From Tamarix chinensis (lineage: Eukaryota; Streptophyta; Magnoliopsida; Caryophyllales; Tamaricaceae), in contig CM060171.1 in the NCBI GenBank assembly GCA_030549775.1, forward strand, positions 7,722,289 to 7,786,288: a DNA stretch of 64,000 nt, written 5' to 3'. This document shows, one piece after another, positions 12,641 to 25,139 of this stretch. The notes below the pieces were generated by a model. It had not been told where the DNA came from. It worked only from the letters and a program-made list of their open reading frames with translations, and ran no database searches. Made by a program: the position numbers and the translations under genes. Position 1 is the first letter of the stretch. Every line of letters begins with the position of its first letter.

Positions 12641-13312
12641 ATTAATATAAGATATGTGTAAGATAAAATATTAGTCTAATTATGGCCTAATCTTATAAAC
12701 CTAAATTATACCTTGTATGCCTTACGTGTTTATTTTCTTTCATGGCCTTACTTGTGTGCTTCTTGTTGGTCTTACCCATATGGTTACCTTTCTCAGTACG
12801 TAGTATATTGACCATCCATTCATGGGTCTATCTCATTCCCATGAATGGAGGGCCTTTCTAAATTTGTGCAGGTAGGTGGAACTGTGTTTGATGCCTATAA
12901 CATACTGGATGCATCAGGCAGGGATTTGTGCTAACCATTCGATCTACCGTGGGTCGAGAGTGGATGTTGGTCGCACTCTCTTATTCCTATTTACTAATGG
13001 TTCTCATTTTATTTCAATTTTTTATGGCATTGTTCCTTTTATCCCTTTTGGGAACTTGACTATGTAACTCATTTTTTGTTGTAACAAATTTTATCGCACA
13101 CTCTGATTTTAGTGTTATGAACACTTGATTTCTATGAATTTATGTTTAAGTTTTCCTAATGCTTCGTAAAACTTTTCTTTAGCCTTATGGTTAGTACAAG
13201 ACTAGCAAGGGAGTCGGGCTTGTACTAATCATGGCGGTAGCATCCCCGTGCTTTTATTTGCTTGTTTAAATGAAAATTTTCAACTATAATTTTCTGGGGG
13301 AGTTACACTCAT

Positions 13313-14908
13313 CATCAATGCCACCCAAGCACCAGCGAGTGACCGTGATTTCCAGCAAACTCCAACAAGTTACTAGATGTTTGGTTTCTATCAGTATAAT
13401 ATCTAAACCCTAACCCTGATTCTCAAATTAATTTGTGTGATTTGGATTTTCATAAGTCAAATTGGTTGTTAAGAACTGTATGGATGTGGTTGGTGTGAAA
13501 TTTGAGAGTATTGGTTGTTGTTAATATGTTCGATTTCAAGGGTTTTGAAATTTTGACCCAGATATGTCAAAATTGCATGGATTCGCCAATTAAAATATTT
13601 TTGATAAATTAATTATGCAATATACTATGAAATGTATCTAATTTCATATTGAAACTATCAATTTGAGAAATTTGTGCATGATTAACAATAATTGATTTTG
13701 AGGTCAAAATTCTTGTGTATCAAAATTGAATTGCATAATTGATTTGTTTTATTCAATTAATGTTATAATATGCTTTGAAATATATTTAAATTTATGTTGG
13801 AGTTGTCAGTTTGAAAAAATTGTGCGAAGTTGATTGGAATTGGATTTTTAGGTCAAAACTCTTACGAATCTAAATTAGATTGTGTAATTAAGTTATTGTA
13901 TTCAATAAAGTATATAATTTACATTAAAATACATTGAATTGCATTCTCAAATGATCAATTTAACTATTTTAATGATAATTGACCATAACTGTATTTCATA
14001 TTTAAAATCCCTAATTGTGATAAATTGAACATTTCTTGTATTTGTTTTAATTAGTTGACTATATAAAATGTTATAAATCATGTCTAATTGCATTTCTAAA
14101 CATTCAATTTAAATTAATTAATAAAATTCAATCAAATTATATTTTTAGGCCTAAAATCCTAGATTTCAAATGAATTATAAAATTGGTCATTTTTATAGTT
14201 ATTTTTCTCAAATTTTGTTTATAGAAATATTTGAAATGACTTAATTGCATTCTAACGCCTTTAATTTGAATTAATTGATTTGACTTGTCCGAATCTGTGT
14301 CTTGAGCTTTTAAACCTTAACATTTGCAAAATAATTCTCTGAAATTAGCTATTCATAAGGTTGTTTTTAATTGCATTAATTATTTATATTTATCTAACAT
14401 TAGTTTAATTGTCTTTTAAAACTATAAATTTAAGGTAATTGAAGTGAATTGGTTGATTTGTCGTTCGGCAATAATAACCTTAATTTTCAAAGATGGTTTT
14501 ATAAAATTGATTTTGATATGTTTCTATTACCTAAATGATTGCCGACTTTGATTTAAAATCATTTGAATTATGTGTTTATCTTATCAGTTTGGATTGGTTC
14601 TCTGAAAATGGTTGATTTATCTTTTTTCTTGTAAAACCTAGTTAGTAAGCCATTTCTAATAAAATTAACTTATCCTCTTTTGTCATTTCCATTTCCCTAA
14701 TTTTCCAAATGAATTTGAAATGCCCTAAGTGATATGTATTGAACTCAATTTGGTTAATACTTAATTTTAAATCTTAATAGAGATACACCCTATAGGTGTA
14801 TGTTTTGGACACATTTTCTAAGAAAGATCGTTTGTTTCTTTGTTTAGTAAATTGTAATACTTGAATTTTTGATTGGTAAAGTAGTTTTATAACCTAGTTA
14901 AATTATTT
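13313..14908. other. Piece of LTR-like unit Z between B and the copia element
   Basis: AT-rich non-coding DNA of uniform texture (many AATTGNATTT stretches), with no domain or repeat boundary. By position it is the middle of unit Z. Confidence 0.45.
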
Positions 14909-14913
14909 CTATC

Positions 14914-15735
14914 TATTGGGGATTGATACCAATTCGGAAAAATAAGGTCTATTTGGAATCAATTATAATACATAAGAATTGAGAAGAGAAGAACTTCAAG
15001 AACATAGATTGGGGAAACAGATAATCTTATTGATGTGAAGTAATTGTGATTACAAAGATAATCAAATAAATCCTCACTTAAATCACTCAATTAACCAAGG
15101 AATTACAAGATAACTTAATAGGAGAGAAGAGGGGTGTTGCTATGCTAATAGGGTTATAATCACATGACATTTATATTGTACGAGACTATCACAAACATGG
15201 GGCCCCTGTGTTTCTTTGGAGCTTTGATAATCTTCAGTATTCCAACCACAACTTCTTTATTTGACCTCCAATAGAGCTAATTTTTGATGCACGAGAAATA
15301 TAATAGAAAGATATACAACTTTTATGTTCAACATATTTCCAAATTTTGCGTGCTAGTTTGGTATGGGGGTAATGGGGGTGAAAACATTACCCCTATATTT
15401 TAAACATTACCCCCATATTTTATATATCTTATATAATCTATCTAAAATTGAATATTTTTATTCTAATGAATACCCATTTTAGATCTTAATTTGATCTAAA
15501 ATGGGTATTTTATTAAAAATATGTTTATTATTATTAAATACTTAATATAAAAGATACAAATAAAGGAAAAAAAATCCACTTCTATTACCCCCATACCAAA
15601 CAAACCCTATTTTTATCAAGGTCAAATCTTCACATCTTTCCAGCACATCTCACAGTTCTACTCTAAATTCCTCCGAAACAATTCACACACCAATCCAAGC
15701 TATTATACACACCAAATACAAGTCACAAGCTTACA
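14914..15735 (-). repeat. 3' LTR of the copia element
   Basis: The right boundary is set by a 36-bp match (AAGCTATTATACACACCAAA and onward) to the remnant at 22602-22640. The left boundary is set by the CTATC duplication. It is about 822 bp. Confidence 0.75.
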
Positions 15736-15754
15736 ATTCTCCACCTCAATGACA

Positions 15755-17382
15755 TATTTGAAGTAGCTAGCACCAGGAACACAAAAGACCGTTTGTACAA
15801 ACCCATGGGCTCCAAAAAGGCCTTCATGGTACACAAACAACAACCAAGTCAAAGTAATGCTCAAAGTTACTCATCGTCAATGGCTTCGTTAGCATATCCA
15901 CTAGATTCTCAACAGTACCCACCTTCTACAACACAACCTTGCATGTAGTAATAGTACATCAAATGAAGTGGTACCTGATATCAATATGCTTTGTCTAACG
16001 ATGGAAAGAATTCTGATTCTTTGCCAAACAGATAGCACTCTGACTATTACTATGAACAACGGGAGCACCATGACCAAACCCAAGCTCATAAATGAAACCA
16101 CCAAGCCATGAAGATTCCTGAAAAGCCTCATCCATAATTATATACTCAACCTTATTAGTGGATAATGCAATCACATCTTACAAATATAACCTCCAACTAA
16201 TTACCAAACCACCAAAACCAAACACATAAACTTTAGTGGATCTCCTTTTATCAAGATCTCCACCATAATTAGAGTCAATGAACCCAGTCAATACATCAGT
16301 CAACCTTCCATACTCCAAACAAGCTGATGCAATACCCTTTAAGTACCTCAAAATCTACGTCGTTGCTTGCCAGTGAGCCTTCTCGGGATTAGCTATATAT
16401 CTACTCACAGCACTCACAACTTGAGCAATATTTGGCCTAGTATAAACCATAGCATACATCATGCATCCCATAGCATTATAGTAGGAAACTGTGGCCATAA
16501 ACTCCTCCTCATCTTTTGATTTGGGGAAATCCAAAGCAGACGGTCTAAAGTGAGCCACCAAGGGAGTACCAATCAACTTAGCACCAATCATATGAAACAT
16601 CTCCAACACCTTGTTCACATACTACTCTTGTGACTAGTAAAGATGCTTCAATCTGTAGTGTCGAACATGTCAAGAATCTTCTTTGTAGCTCCTAGATCCT
16701 TCTTCTGGAACTTAATCTTCAGCATTGCTTTTACCTTGTTAGCTTCAAACAAATCTTTTGATGTAACAAGCATGCCATCGATATACAATAAAAGATACAC
16801 TAGAGAACCATTCCCAACTTGCTTTAAGTATACACATCCATCGTAATCACTCTTGGAGAACCTATACTCAATCATAGATTGATCAAACCTCTTGTACCAC
16901 TGTCTAGGCAACTGCTTCACACCATACAATGACTTCATCAATAAGTATACATGATATTTCTTCCCTTTAATAACAAAACCATCTGGTTGGCACATATAAA
17001 TCTCCTCTTCGAGCTCACCATGCAGAAAAGTTGTTTTAACATCCAATTGCTCTAACTCCATATCCTGTACAGCCACAAGCACAAGCAAATTACAAATAGA
17101 AGTATGCCTGATATTAGGAGAAAATACCTCGTTATAGTCTACAAAAGGTATCTGACTGAACCCACATGTAACTAAACGAGTCTTGTACCTCGGTCCCTCA
17201 ACACCTGGAGTTCCTTATTTGAACATGTACACCCACTTACAATCAATTATTTTATTCTTCTTGGGTGCCTTCACAAGTTCACATGTCTGATTCTTCCACA
17301 AAGATTGCATCTCCTCTTCCATACCAGCACACCACTGAGTAGAATCGGCACTAAAAATGGCATATGTGTTTGACACTAGCTT
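15755..17382 (-). pseudogene. copia reverse transcriptase and RNase H, inactivated
   Basis: On the minus strand, the RT palm reads from about 17350 down to 16640 and includes QLDVKTTFLHGELEEEIYM. The catalytic YVDD box reads YIDG at 16774-16785, so the second aspartate is lost. The block at 16618-16355 (TRPNIAQVVSAVSRYIANPE) is the connection segment before RNase H. RNase H continues to about 15760 with RRST and ALSTNKVEY-like motifs. In-frame stops and frameshifts interrupt it, including at the 16640 junction and around 17215. It is a dead copy of a protein that copied retrotransposon RNA into DNA. LTR C cuts it off from integrase. Confidence 0.85.
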
Positions 17383-18303
17383 TGAAAGGCCCCAAAAATA
17401 TTTATGTTAAGAAAATGTAATTAAATAACTATTTATTAGGGAATTAATTTAATTAATTATTTTCATTGGAATAGGAAGAAATTATTTTGGGAAAATTAAG
17501 AGGAAATTTACAAATTATTATATAAGGGAAATTTTGGGCATTTTGCTAATAAAAAAGGAATTTAGAAAAAAAAAATTAAAACCATAAATTAGCCTAAAAA
17601 GAAATTTCAATATTATTTCATTTAAATATTTTATTTTAAATACCCAAAGTATTCTCATTAATTTAATTGACCCCAAGCTACCTAAATTTTTCTTTTTCTC
17701 TTTTCCTTTTTCTTTTTCCTTCATCCTTTTTCTTTCTTTTTCTTTCTTTTATTCCTTTTTCCTTCTTCCTTCTGATTGCGCTTGTCGGTAGCTTAATATC
17801 TCCTTTTTCTTTCCCTCTCTTTCACGGCTCATCCACCTTTTCTTTTCTTTTATTTTCTTCCTTTGGCAGCCGAAGCGCTGCATATTGTGTCTTTTTCCTT
17901 TGGAATGATGCGTTCCATTTAAAATTGTTATAACCATAACCAACTGGCCTCATTCTCCCTTCTTTTTCCTTTCTTTCTTTTTTCTCCCAAACGGCCGGTT
18001 CACCTTCTTCTTCCTCCTTCCTCCTTCGTCGTTGACCTACACCTTCGTAGCCTCCAAAAATGGCGCTGCCAGGTACACTTGACTTGACTAGCCATTTATC
18101 CTATCTTTATCTTCCCCTTGAATTAAAAATCAACATAATTTAATCCACTTCCCTTTTATTTCACGCAAAACCCTCCTTTTCCTGCACAAAGGGTCGACCA
18201 CGATTTGAATTTGCACCGGAAAATAAACGCCGCCAGCTACCCAAAACCCTACTTGCAATATCCTCCTGCCAACCCTCAGAACCCTACTTTCCCCTCCAAA
18301 CTC

Positions 18304-18311
18304 TATAAATA
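18304..18311 (+). promoter_or_regulatory. TATA box of LTR C
   Basis: CTCTATAAATACCCC, at the conserved place inside the polypyrimidine block. Confidence 0.6.
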
Positions 18312-18964
18312 CCCCTTGTGTGGTTTATTTCAAAAAATTTTCCCCAAAACCCTGAGAACCTACCCTACATACCATCGCAACTTCTAGATGACCTTTCCTC
18401 CACCGTCAATCAACTATGTCACCTGCTCTACCTACCTGAGTCTTCCCTGCACTGCCTTTTAACTAACTGAACCTATCATCTCCCTTGATTATTCTTACAC
18501 GAGCCACCATAGCCGTGCAAAGTTCCCTACCCATCAAGCCAAATTTTGACACTCTCAACCCCTCACGTCATCGTCCACCACCACATCCGTCGCTATCACT
18601 ATCTCCTACACCACCCAAAAACTGCTACTAATCTTCCTCTACCTAGCCATACCCTTCTTTTCTCCTTTCTCCTTCTCCTTCTCTCTTTTTCTATTTCTCT
18701 TCATTTTGGCATCCACCTCTACCGTCGTAGGGTGGCACAGCAAGCCACCACTTGCTGTGCCCCCACCCTCATTCTCCACCTCTTCTTCTCAAACCTCAAC
18801 TTTTTCCTTTTCCATCCTCTTTTCTGGCCACAACCGCCACTGCCATGCACTACAGCCGGTGCCACCCATCTTCGCCAACTCAAGGTGAAACCTTAGACCC
18901 TCTCAGCCCTTCTCCCCTATTTATTTAAGCTTACCCTATTTTATTTTAATTTTTAACCCTTATT

Positions 18965-18985
18965 CGATTATTATTATTATTATTA

Positions 18986-19030
<45 letters not shown>

Positions 19031-19640
19031 GGGCTTAATACTAATGATATCATTTCTTGGCAGGGTCAAGAGTATGTATAAATTATTTAAGTTACTAGTT
19101 TCGAATTATTAATATTATTAGTATTATTATAATTTTTATTATCATTATTAATATTATTATTATTAGGAATATTATTATTTTTACTATTACTATTATTTAT
19201 TTAGAGGGCTGAATCCCTATTTTACTTAAATAAGTCGATTACTATCATTTTTATTATTAATATTATTATTATTACTATTATTAATATTATTATTGTTATT
19301 ATTTTTAATATTATTATAAATAATATGCATTAATAATATTATTATTATTATTACTAATGCTACTTTTACTATTTTAGGGTAGAGTTGAAAACCCTACCTT
19401 GTATTACTTTTGGTTTAAGTCATTTCATTATTATTATTACTATTATTGTTATAATTATTATAATTATTATTTTTATTTTTATAATTCCATTATTATTATT
19501 AGTACTATTTTTATTAATAACGTTTTACTAATATTTTTAGTATTATTTTGGGTGGAGGGTAGAAGCCATCATACCACCATCCGTTTTGAATCATATTAAT
19601 ATTATTATTAGCATTTTTGGTATTATTTCGTGTAGTTATT
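18965..19640 (+). repeat. (TAT)n-rich zone of LTR C
   Basis: TAT/TTA triplet runs broken by AGGGCTGAATCCCT-type inverted repeats near 19203 and 19376, as in LTR A. Confidence 0.8.
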
Positions 19641-20049
19641 ATTATTATAGTATTATTTTATTTAAAAACCTAGTCTTGGGATAAGTTAGTAAATGATAGT
19701 ATTCTTAGGAGGGAACCTAATTCTAGTTTTTCTCTCATAATAGGTGAGACCAGTCAAAGCCCTAAAGAGGTATAGGAGTGTGCTCCAATACAAGTGACGT
19801 TTTAGGTAAGGAGTAACTAAGGTCGTATGTGTGTTATGTGTTTTATATGCCATACATGCCATATAATATGACATTATAATGTATTTTTATGTGTAATTGT
19901 ATAACTGTCATATATGCAGCATGATATGGAGTTGAGGTAGGTTCGTGCATTAAATTGCGGTATGTGTATTATGTGTATGGGTTGTGTTATTATTGTGGTA
20001 TAGTGTGGCCCATAAAACATGCATGATTGGTTTTATAAAATAATGATGG

Positions 20050-20240
20050 GGAGTGTAATAATGTGGAGTTAGGGTTTGGGTGGAGTTAGGGTTTGCATGG
20101 TGTTAGGATTTGCATGGAGTTAGGGTTTGCATGGAAGTGTGGTTTGCATGGAAGTAGGGTTTGCATGGAGCTAGGTTTTACATGGAATTAGGGTATGCAT
20201 GGAGTTAGGGTTTTCATGGGTGTTAGGGTATGCTATGATT
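20050..20240 (+). repeat. Minisatellite GGGTTTGCATGGAGTTA in LTR C
   Basis: About nine or ten tandem units of 17-21 bp with the core TTAGGGTTTGCATGGA. Scattered single copies of the same core occur at the matching position in LTRs B and D. Confidence 0.75.
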
Positions 20241-20329
20241 AACTATGGTTATGGCGGTCAATTAGGGTTTGGAGGATAAGAATAGTAGGAATTGGTCATG
20301 CATGTCTGGGTGAAAGCTTCTGAATAAAA

Positions 20330-20800
20330 TACTTAAGACACTAATCATTTAATGTGAAAGATTATTGAGATGGGTCCAGCTGATCCACTGGTTAGGAATA
20401 CTGGTGTAAACATGTTCTCCCACAAGTGATCGATCCACCGGCGAATAATAGTGGTGTGGACTTGATGTCCCACAATTGACCGGCCGATCGGCAATAATAG
20501 TGGGGGATCCTGAGCTCAATAAGCACAAACTAGAGTTTTCTAAGGCACTTAAAAAATATTAGTTACTTATAGTGGAATACTATATGAGCAGGAACTGAAC
20601 TGATCCACCGGTTAGGAATAGTGGTGTGGACATGTGGTCCCGCAAGTGATCAATCTACCGACAAATAATAGTGGTGTGGACATGTTGTCCCGCAAATGAC
20701 CAATCCACCGGTAAATAATAGTGGTGTGGACATGTTGTCCCGCAAATGACCGACCCAACAACTAAAATAGTAGGAGGTTCTTGTACTTGTATGGATTTGA
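20330..20800 (+). repeat. CCACCGG-motif arrays in LTR C
   Basis: Two leader blocks with motif copies of the variant form CCACCGGCGAATAATAGTGG and spacers reading TGTGGACATGTTGTCCCGC. One block has been homogenised, since several neighbouring spacers are almost identical. Confidence 0.75.
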
Positions 20801-21532
20801 TAAAAGGCATGGTGTGAACCGACTTCCAATAAGAAATTAATTAATCTGGACTATTTGGGCCTTTATGTGTGGGCTTGATCATTTATAAGCTGTATAATAT
20901 GCTGCATGACTTTATATATTACATATGTGGGTTTGAATGTATAAGTTGAATATTATCCTGCATGATTTTGTGTGCTTATGTGTTGGCCTTAGTGCTTGGT
21001 TACTTTACTCAGTACATAGCATACTAATCACCCTTTTTATGGGTGCTACTCATTCCCACGAGTAGAAGGTCTGTCTGACGTGTTGTAGGTAGGTGATGCC
21101 TTCTTTGACGCCATTGATGTCTATAGGACATCATGTGGGGTCGAGTGATGATCTAGGCTGGAACAAGTCCTTGGAGTGGCATCGCCGGTTTTTCCATTAT
21201 AAGATTATTATTCCTTTTCTCTCTTAACTATGGTTGAAACTCCAAGAACAATTTTAATATTGTAGCTATTTGTCTTCTCTGAAGAACTATCTCTCGTATT
21301 TCAGATTATGTAAAACTCATGCGTACTCTGATTATTGATTTGCGGACTTTAATTTATGTAGTAATGTGTGATGATGGCAATTTTTTTCTTAGCCTTAGCA
21401 TTTAGTACTGGAACGGTTGGAGTGAACCGGTTTGGTACTAAGTGTAGCGGTAGCATTCCCAGAATTTGCGGGTTTTAAATTTAAAGGTTTTGTAATTAAA
21501 AAAAATAGTAAATTTTGAGGTGTTACAGGCTC

Positions 21533-22600
21533 TTATACATCAACCACAGTCTCAACACTAGCCAAAGCATAATCTACTAACTCCTCAAAGCCAGATCTCA
21601 TAGGAGGCTTCACAACCCTCCGTGGTTTACTTGGAGTAATGCCCCTTTACTCCACCTACTGCCTAGATCCACCCACTTCAGGAATAGTAGGTCTCATACT
21701 AGAAGAATCAGACTAATCCAAATCAACCTCTACCTCCACCTTATTCATAACACCATACATGTTCTCCTACTCCACCTCTTTAGAACATCTATCAGAAGAA
21801 GACTTCTTTTGGAGGAATGTGGACTTATTGAAGGTAACATCCCTGCTAGTTAAAAATTTGGATGCAACTGGATCTCATAACTTGTACCACTTTAGACCAA
21901 ATGTATTACAAAGAAAAATACACTTCTTAGCTTTAGGATCGAGCTTCCCATCATTCAAATAAGCACAGGATAGACATTCAAAAATATATAAATAAGAATA
22001 ATTAGCTGGCTTGTTATACCATACCTCTACAGGTGTCTTCAAATCAATGGAATGATTAGGCAGCCTATTCACTAGGAACACCACTATATGAACTCCCTCA
22101 GCCCAAAAATCCTTACCTAATCAAGCCTGTGACAACCTACATTGAGCCTTCTCTAATAGGGTTCTATTTATCCTCTCAACAACCCCATTTTGTTATGGTT
22201 TTCCAACACAAGTGCGATGCCTAGAAATACCATGGTCCTCACAATAATCAGTGAAACTATACTCCACAAACTCGAGGTCATTTTATGTCCTGATACACCT
22301 CACCTGTATCCCTATCTACTTCTCTAGTAAGGTTTTCCAATGTTTAAAAACACCAAAGATATCATTCTTGTTTTTAATAAAATACGACCACACCTTTTTA
22401 GAAAATTCATCAATAAATGTTAGTAGGTATCACGAACCACCCTTGGAAACCCCCCTTGCAAGACCCCACAAATTTGAGAGAACATACTCCAGAGGCCCCT
22501 TTGTATTATGTGTAGCCTTTGAAAAGCTAACCCGCTTCTACTTATCAAACACACAGTGCTCACAAAAATCCCTAGTACCCGCACACTTCACATGCTAATA
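21533..22600 (-). pseudogene. copia integrase and pre-integrase region, inactivated
   Basis: Read right to left on the minus strand. At 22570-22545 is a CEHCVF zinc-motif end of the GAG-pre-integrase domain. The integrase core follows (TFIDEFSKKVWSYF at about 22420, RTDN near 22285), then NSIDLKTPVEVWYNKPANYS at about 22060-22000. Stops occur in several places. The sequence breaks off at about 22600 directly against the LTR remnant, so gag and protease are deleted. Confidence 0.85.
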
Positions 22601-22645
22601 CAAGCTATTATACACACCAAATACGAGTCATAAGCTCACACTATC

Positions 22646-23384
22646 GTTGATCTAGAAAAGCATTATCATGGATTGTCAAGCTCTCGATATATCTCTCTTT
22701 CTTTCTCAATTTGCTGGCTAGCTTCGGAGTTAGGTATGTCATTAATTAGCTTTTCTTATGGTGGAATCATGGAATGCATGTCTTCTTGAAGTGGAAGGTG
22801 ATGAGTATGATTTATGTTTTTTTTATATGTCAAGCGTATACTATATTTTGTGTGGTAATTCTATATATCTATGAGCTACAACTTCAATGGCATCACATGT
22901 AAGAACGCCTCTTGATTATTGTATATATTTGAGTATGTGAATGGTTGATCATGATTATGTGTTTAACATGTTCGACTCATTATAAAATTTATGGTGATTT
23001 TAAAACATGTTATAATGTGTCTCAATTATAATTAGTTTGGAAAACTATATCATGGGTCAAGTTATGGGTTAAAATTGTATGATGCCATATGTTTGGATTT
23101 TATGCCATGATATTGATAGGATTTAATGCCACTTGGGATTGTTTGGCTTTAATTCCACTTGGATTAGATCAACTATAATGCCACTTGGACTTGATTGGCT
23201 TTAATAGTAGAGCATGAATTCTTTGTTCTTTGTTCCGTTTTGCCTTACATCAGTCATGGGTTAGGTGATGGTCACACTTCTCTCATGGTTGATGTGGTGG
23301 TAACATCCTCCGATTTTGTTTTTATAACTCTTCTACATTGTCTTCAAAATAAAATTTTATGGTTCTAAAATTGGGGTTTTTACA
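22646..23384 (+). other. 3' part of LTR-like unit Z
   Basis: Non-coding. It holds a TGCCACTTGGxxTTGxTTGGCTTTAAT tandem stretch at about 23125-23205 and ends with the family-like tail (GTGGTGGTAACATCC, then GGGGTTTTTACA). Confidence 0.5.
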
Positions 23385-24559
23385 TTGCTATATTCATTTC
23401 ATGTATGAATATTTTACTACCCCAAAATTTAGCTAACTCTAATTCTGAGAAATTAATATCATAACATAATTCTAACTTTGGGAAATTTATTTTTATATCT
23501 TACCCTAAACCTAAATCTTATCTTAACTCTAATTTTTATTTTGAGATACCAATATCTTTTCTAAGCTAAACCTAATCTTGGATAATTATTTAATTTAATT
23601 ATCATAATACCCTAGCGTAAATTCTTTTTTATCTAAACCTACAACACCACTTCACTTTTCTCCTTTTTCTTTTTCTTCTCCTTTCTCCCTCATACTTGTT
23701 TTTCCCCATTCCCTTCTCTTCCCTTTATCTGCCAAGCTTGGACTATACCCATCAACTCCCCCTGCTCAGCTTAGGGGTATGCGTTGAAAATTTTGGCAGA
23801 TAATACCCATCCCTCACATGTGTGTGTGTGTATAAGTCGGGCAATTAATGATCCTACCACCTCTCTTCTCTCCTTTTTGATTTTGCAAAACCAAACCACC
23901 ATCTTCCTACTCCTTCACCTCCTCCTTGCTACCGCAAAAATCCACCTCTAACAACCCCAACAAAATCACCCTACTCCCCTTCATCACCCTTGCCGAAGTT
24001 AACCCCTATCCACCAGCCAAACCCACTGGTGCTTCCCCTTCCCCTTCAACATCATGCACCATAACCCCTTTTTTTCTTTTTCTTCTTTCACTACGGCACC
24101 AATAGCTTGTGCTTTCCTACTCACCTTCAACAACTTCAACCATAGCCCACACACCCACCTTTGGCCATTCCCATCATAGCCACATTCTCCTTTTCCTTCT
24201 CCTTGATGCAACAACTTCAACTACAGCCAGCACCACCCTTTCATTAGCCACAACCATTGCCTCCCCCTCCATTCTTTAATAGCTTTCATCGAGACCATCA
24301 CCAACACCTTTGATCATTTCCACCAAAGCAAACCTCCCTCCTTTATCCAAGCCCGCCATTTCCTCCTCCCCTTCATATTTAGCTCATTTGGCGGTTGATC
24401 ATCCCATAGTAACGATAGCTTGTGTCATTTCCATCACCTTTGGCTCGACACAACCTTTTTTTTTGGTAATTAATAAAGAATATTATTAGAACCAGCAAGA
24501 AGAGATTACACCGAGAGTATCAAAATCATCCATACTATGGGGAAAACTACTAACTAATT

Positions 24560-25139
24560 TGCGTTCATACTTCCCCTACTATTATTATATCAGTTAAGTG
24601 TAATATGGAATCGCTTTATAATATCCTTCACCGTGTGAGTTGGGTGGTGTGATGATCCATTGAACATCGAAGAGTTTCTGCATCGCCAAATTCCGTATAT
24701 GCCTTCTCCAAACATTACCTTGGTGCACTCAGCTCTTAAGATACCCCCTTTTATACATTTTGCAATTTGTTGAATCAAGGAGTCCTAGTTTACATCCTAG
24801 ATATGCATGCCCATCCAAGGCTTAATTAGCTCCCAAATTTTTCCAGCAAAAATACAATGCAAAACATGTGATCTATTGATTCTGTATATTCTACACAAAC
24901 ACTACATTCAGTAGGTAGCTGTAGGTTCCAATTTCTTAACCTATCTCTGGTGGGAAGGCCCTTATGGCAGGCTAGCCATGTTATGAAGGAGCATCTAGGC
25001 CTCCCAAAATGATTCCAGACTAGGGGTGCCCAATGCTTCTTATTTTCCTTGTATCTTAATATCTCATAGGCCTTGTCAATTGAGTATGTACTAGTACCAT
25101 ATTTACCATCTAAAATATGCTACAGTAGAAGGGGTCGAA
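24560..25139 (-). pseudogene. LINE 1 ORF2 C-terminal end (zf-RVT-like)
   Basis: The minus strand reads a zf-RVT-like segment: RHWAPLVWNHFGRPRCSF at about 25035-24985, THRDRL-like text, then a cysteine-rich stretch and the closing VMFGEGIYGIWRCRNSSMF at 24720-24660. In plant L1 elements this domain follows RT and is thought to bind RNA. The rest of ORF2 resumes at 35274, beyond LTR E. Confidence 0.8.

Larger units (their letters stand above)
8402..13307 (+). mobile_element. Solo LTR B (4,906 bp), giant LTR family
   Basis: It starts TGAAATACCCCAAAATCC and ends GGGGGAGTTACA. Flanks are GTCAT (8397-8401) and CTCAT (13308-13312), a TSD with one mismatch. It carries the full family layout: polypyrimidine block 8700-9840, TATA box 9266, trinucleotide arrays 9900-10375 including (TAC)n, donor-like site 10683/10684, motif arrays 12020-12640, acceptor-like site 12871/12872 and a GGCGGTAGCATCCCC tail. 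No internal coding region. Confidence 0.85.
17383..21527 (+). mobile_element. Solo LTR C (4,145 bp), giant LTR family
   Basis: It starts TGAAAGGCCCCAAAAATA and ends AATTTTGAGGTGTTACA, inserted into the copia pol region in the opposite orientation. Flanks AGCTT (17378-17382) and GGCTC (21528-21532) match 3 of 5, differing by two transitions, so the TSD is degraded or uncertain. Insertion is independently shown because copia RT lies left and copia integrase lies right. The layout matches A and B: TATA box 18304, (TAT)n with palindromes 18965-19640, donor-like site 19805/19806, minisatellite 20050-20230, motif arrays 20330-20800, acceptor-like site 21088/21089. Confidence 0.85.
14914..22640 (-). 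mobile_element. Ty1-copia retrotransposon, gag-deleted, split by LTR C
   Basis: The element lies on the minus strand. The 5-bp flanks are identical: CTATC at 14909-14913 and 22641-22645. The left (3') LTR is 14914-15735. It begins TATTGGGGATT, one change from TGTTGGGGATT, and abuts a polypurine tract (complement of TTCTCCACCTC at 15736-15746). From right to left the minus strand encodes the pre-integrase zinc motif, integrase, reverse transcriptase and RNase H. Gag and most of the right LTR are missing, and only about 40 bp of LTR end remains at 22602-22640. The RT/RNase H wording resembles the Tork type; that lineage call is tentative. Confidence 0.85.
1839..23384 (+). mobile_element. LTR-like unit Z, old, split by A, B and a copia element (tentative)
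   Basis: The start TATAATACCCTG at 1839 resembles TGTAATACCC with one change. The end has the family tail: GTGGTGGTAACATCC at about 23285-23305, then TTGGGGTTTTTACA ending at 23384. Once nested insertions are removed, the host pieces are 1839-2741, 7989-8401, 13313-14908 and 22646-23384, about 3.6 kb in all. They read in the usual LTR order of AT-rich head, pyrimidine block and tail. The flanks ATTCC and TTGCT do not match as a TSD, although ATTCC/ATTGC match 4 of 5 if shifted by one base. The unit is inferred, not proven. Confidence 0.45.
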
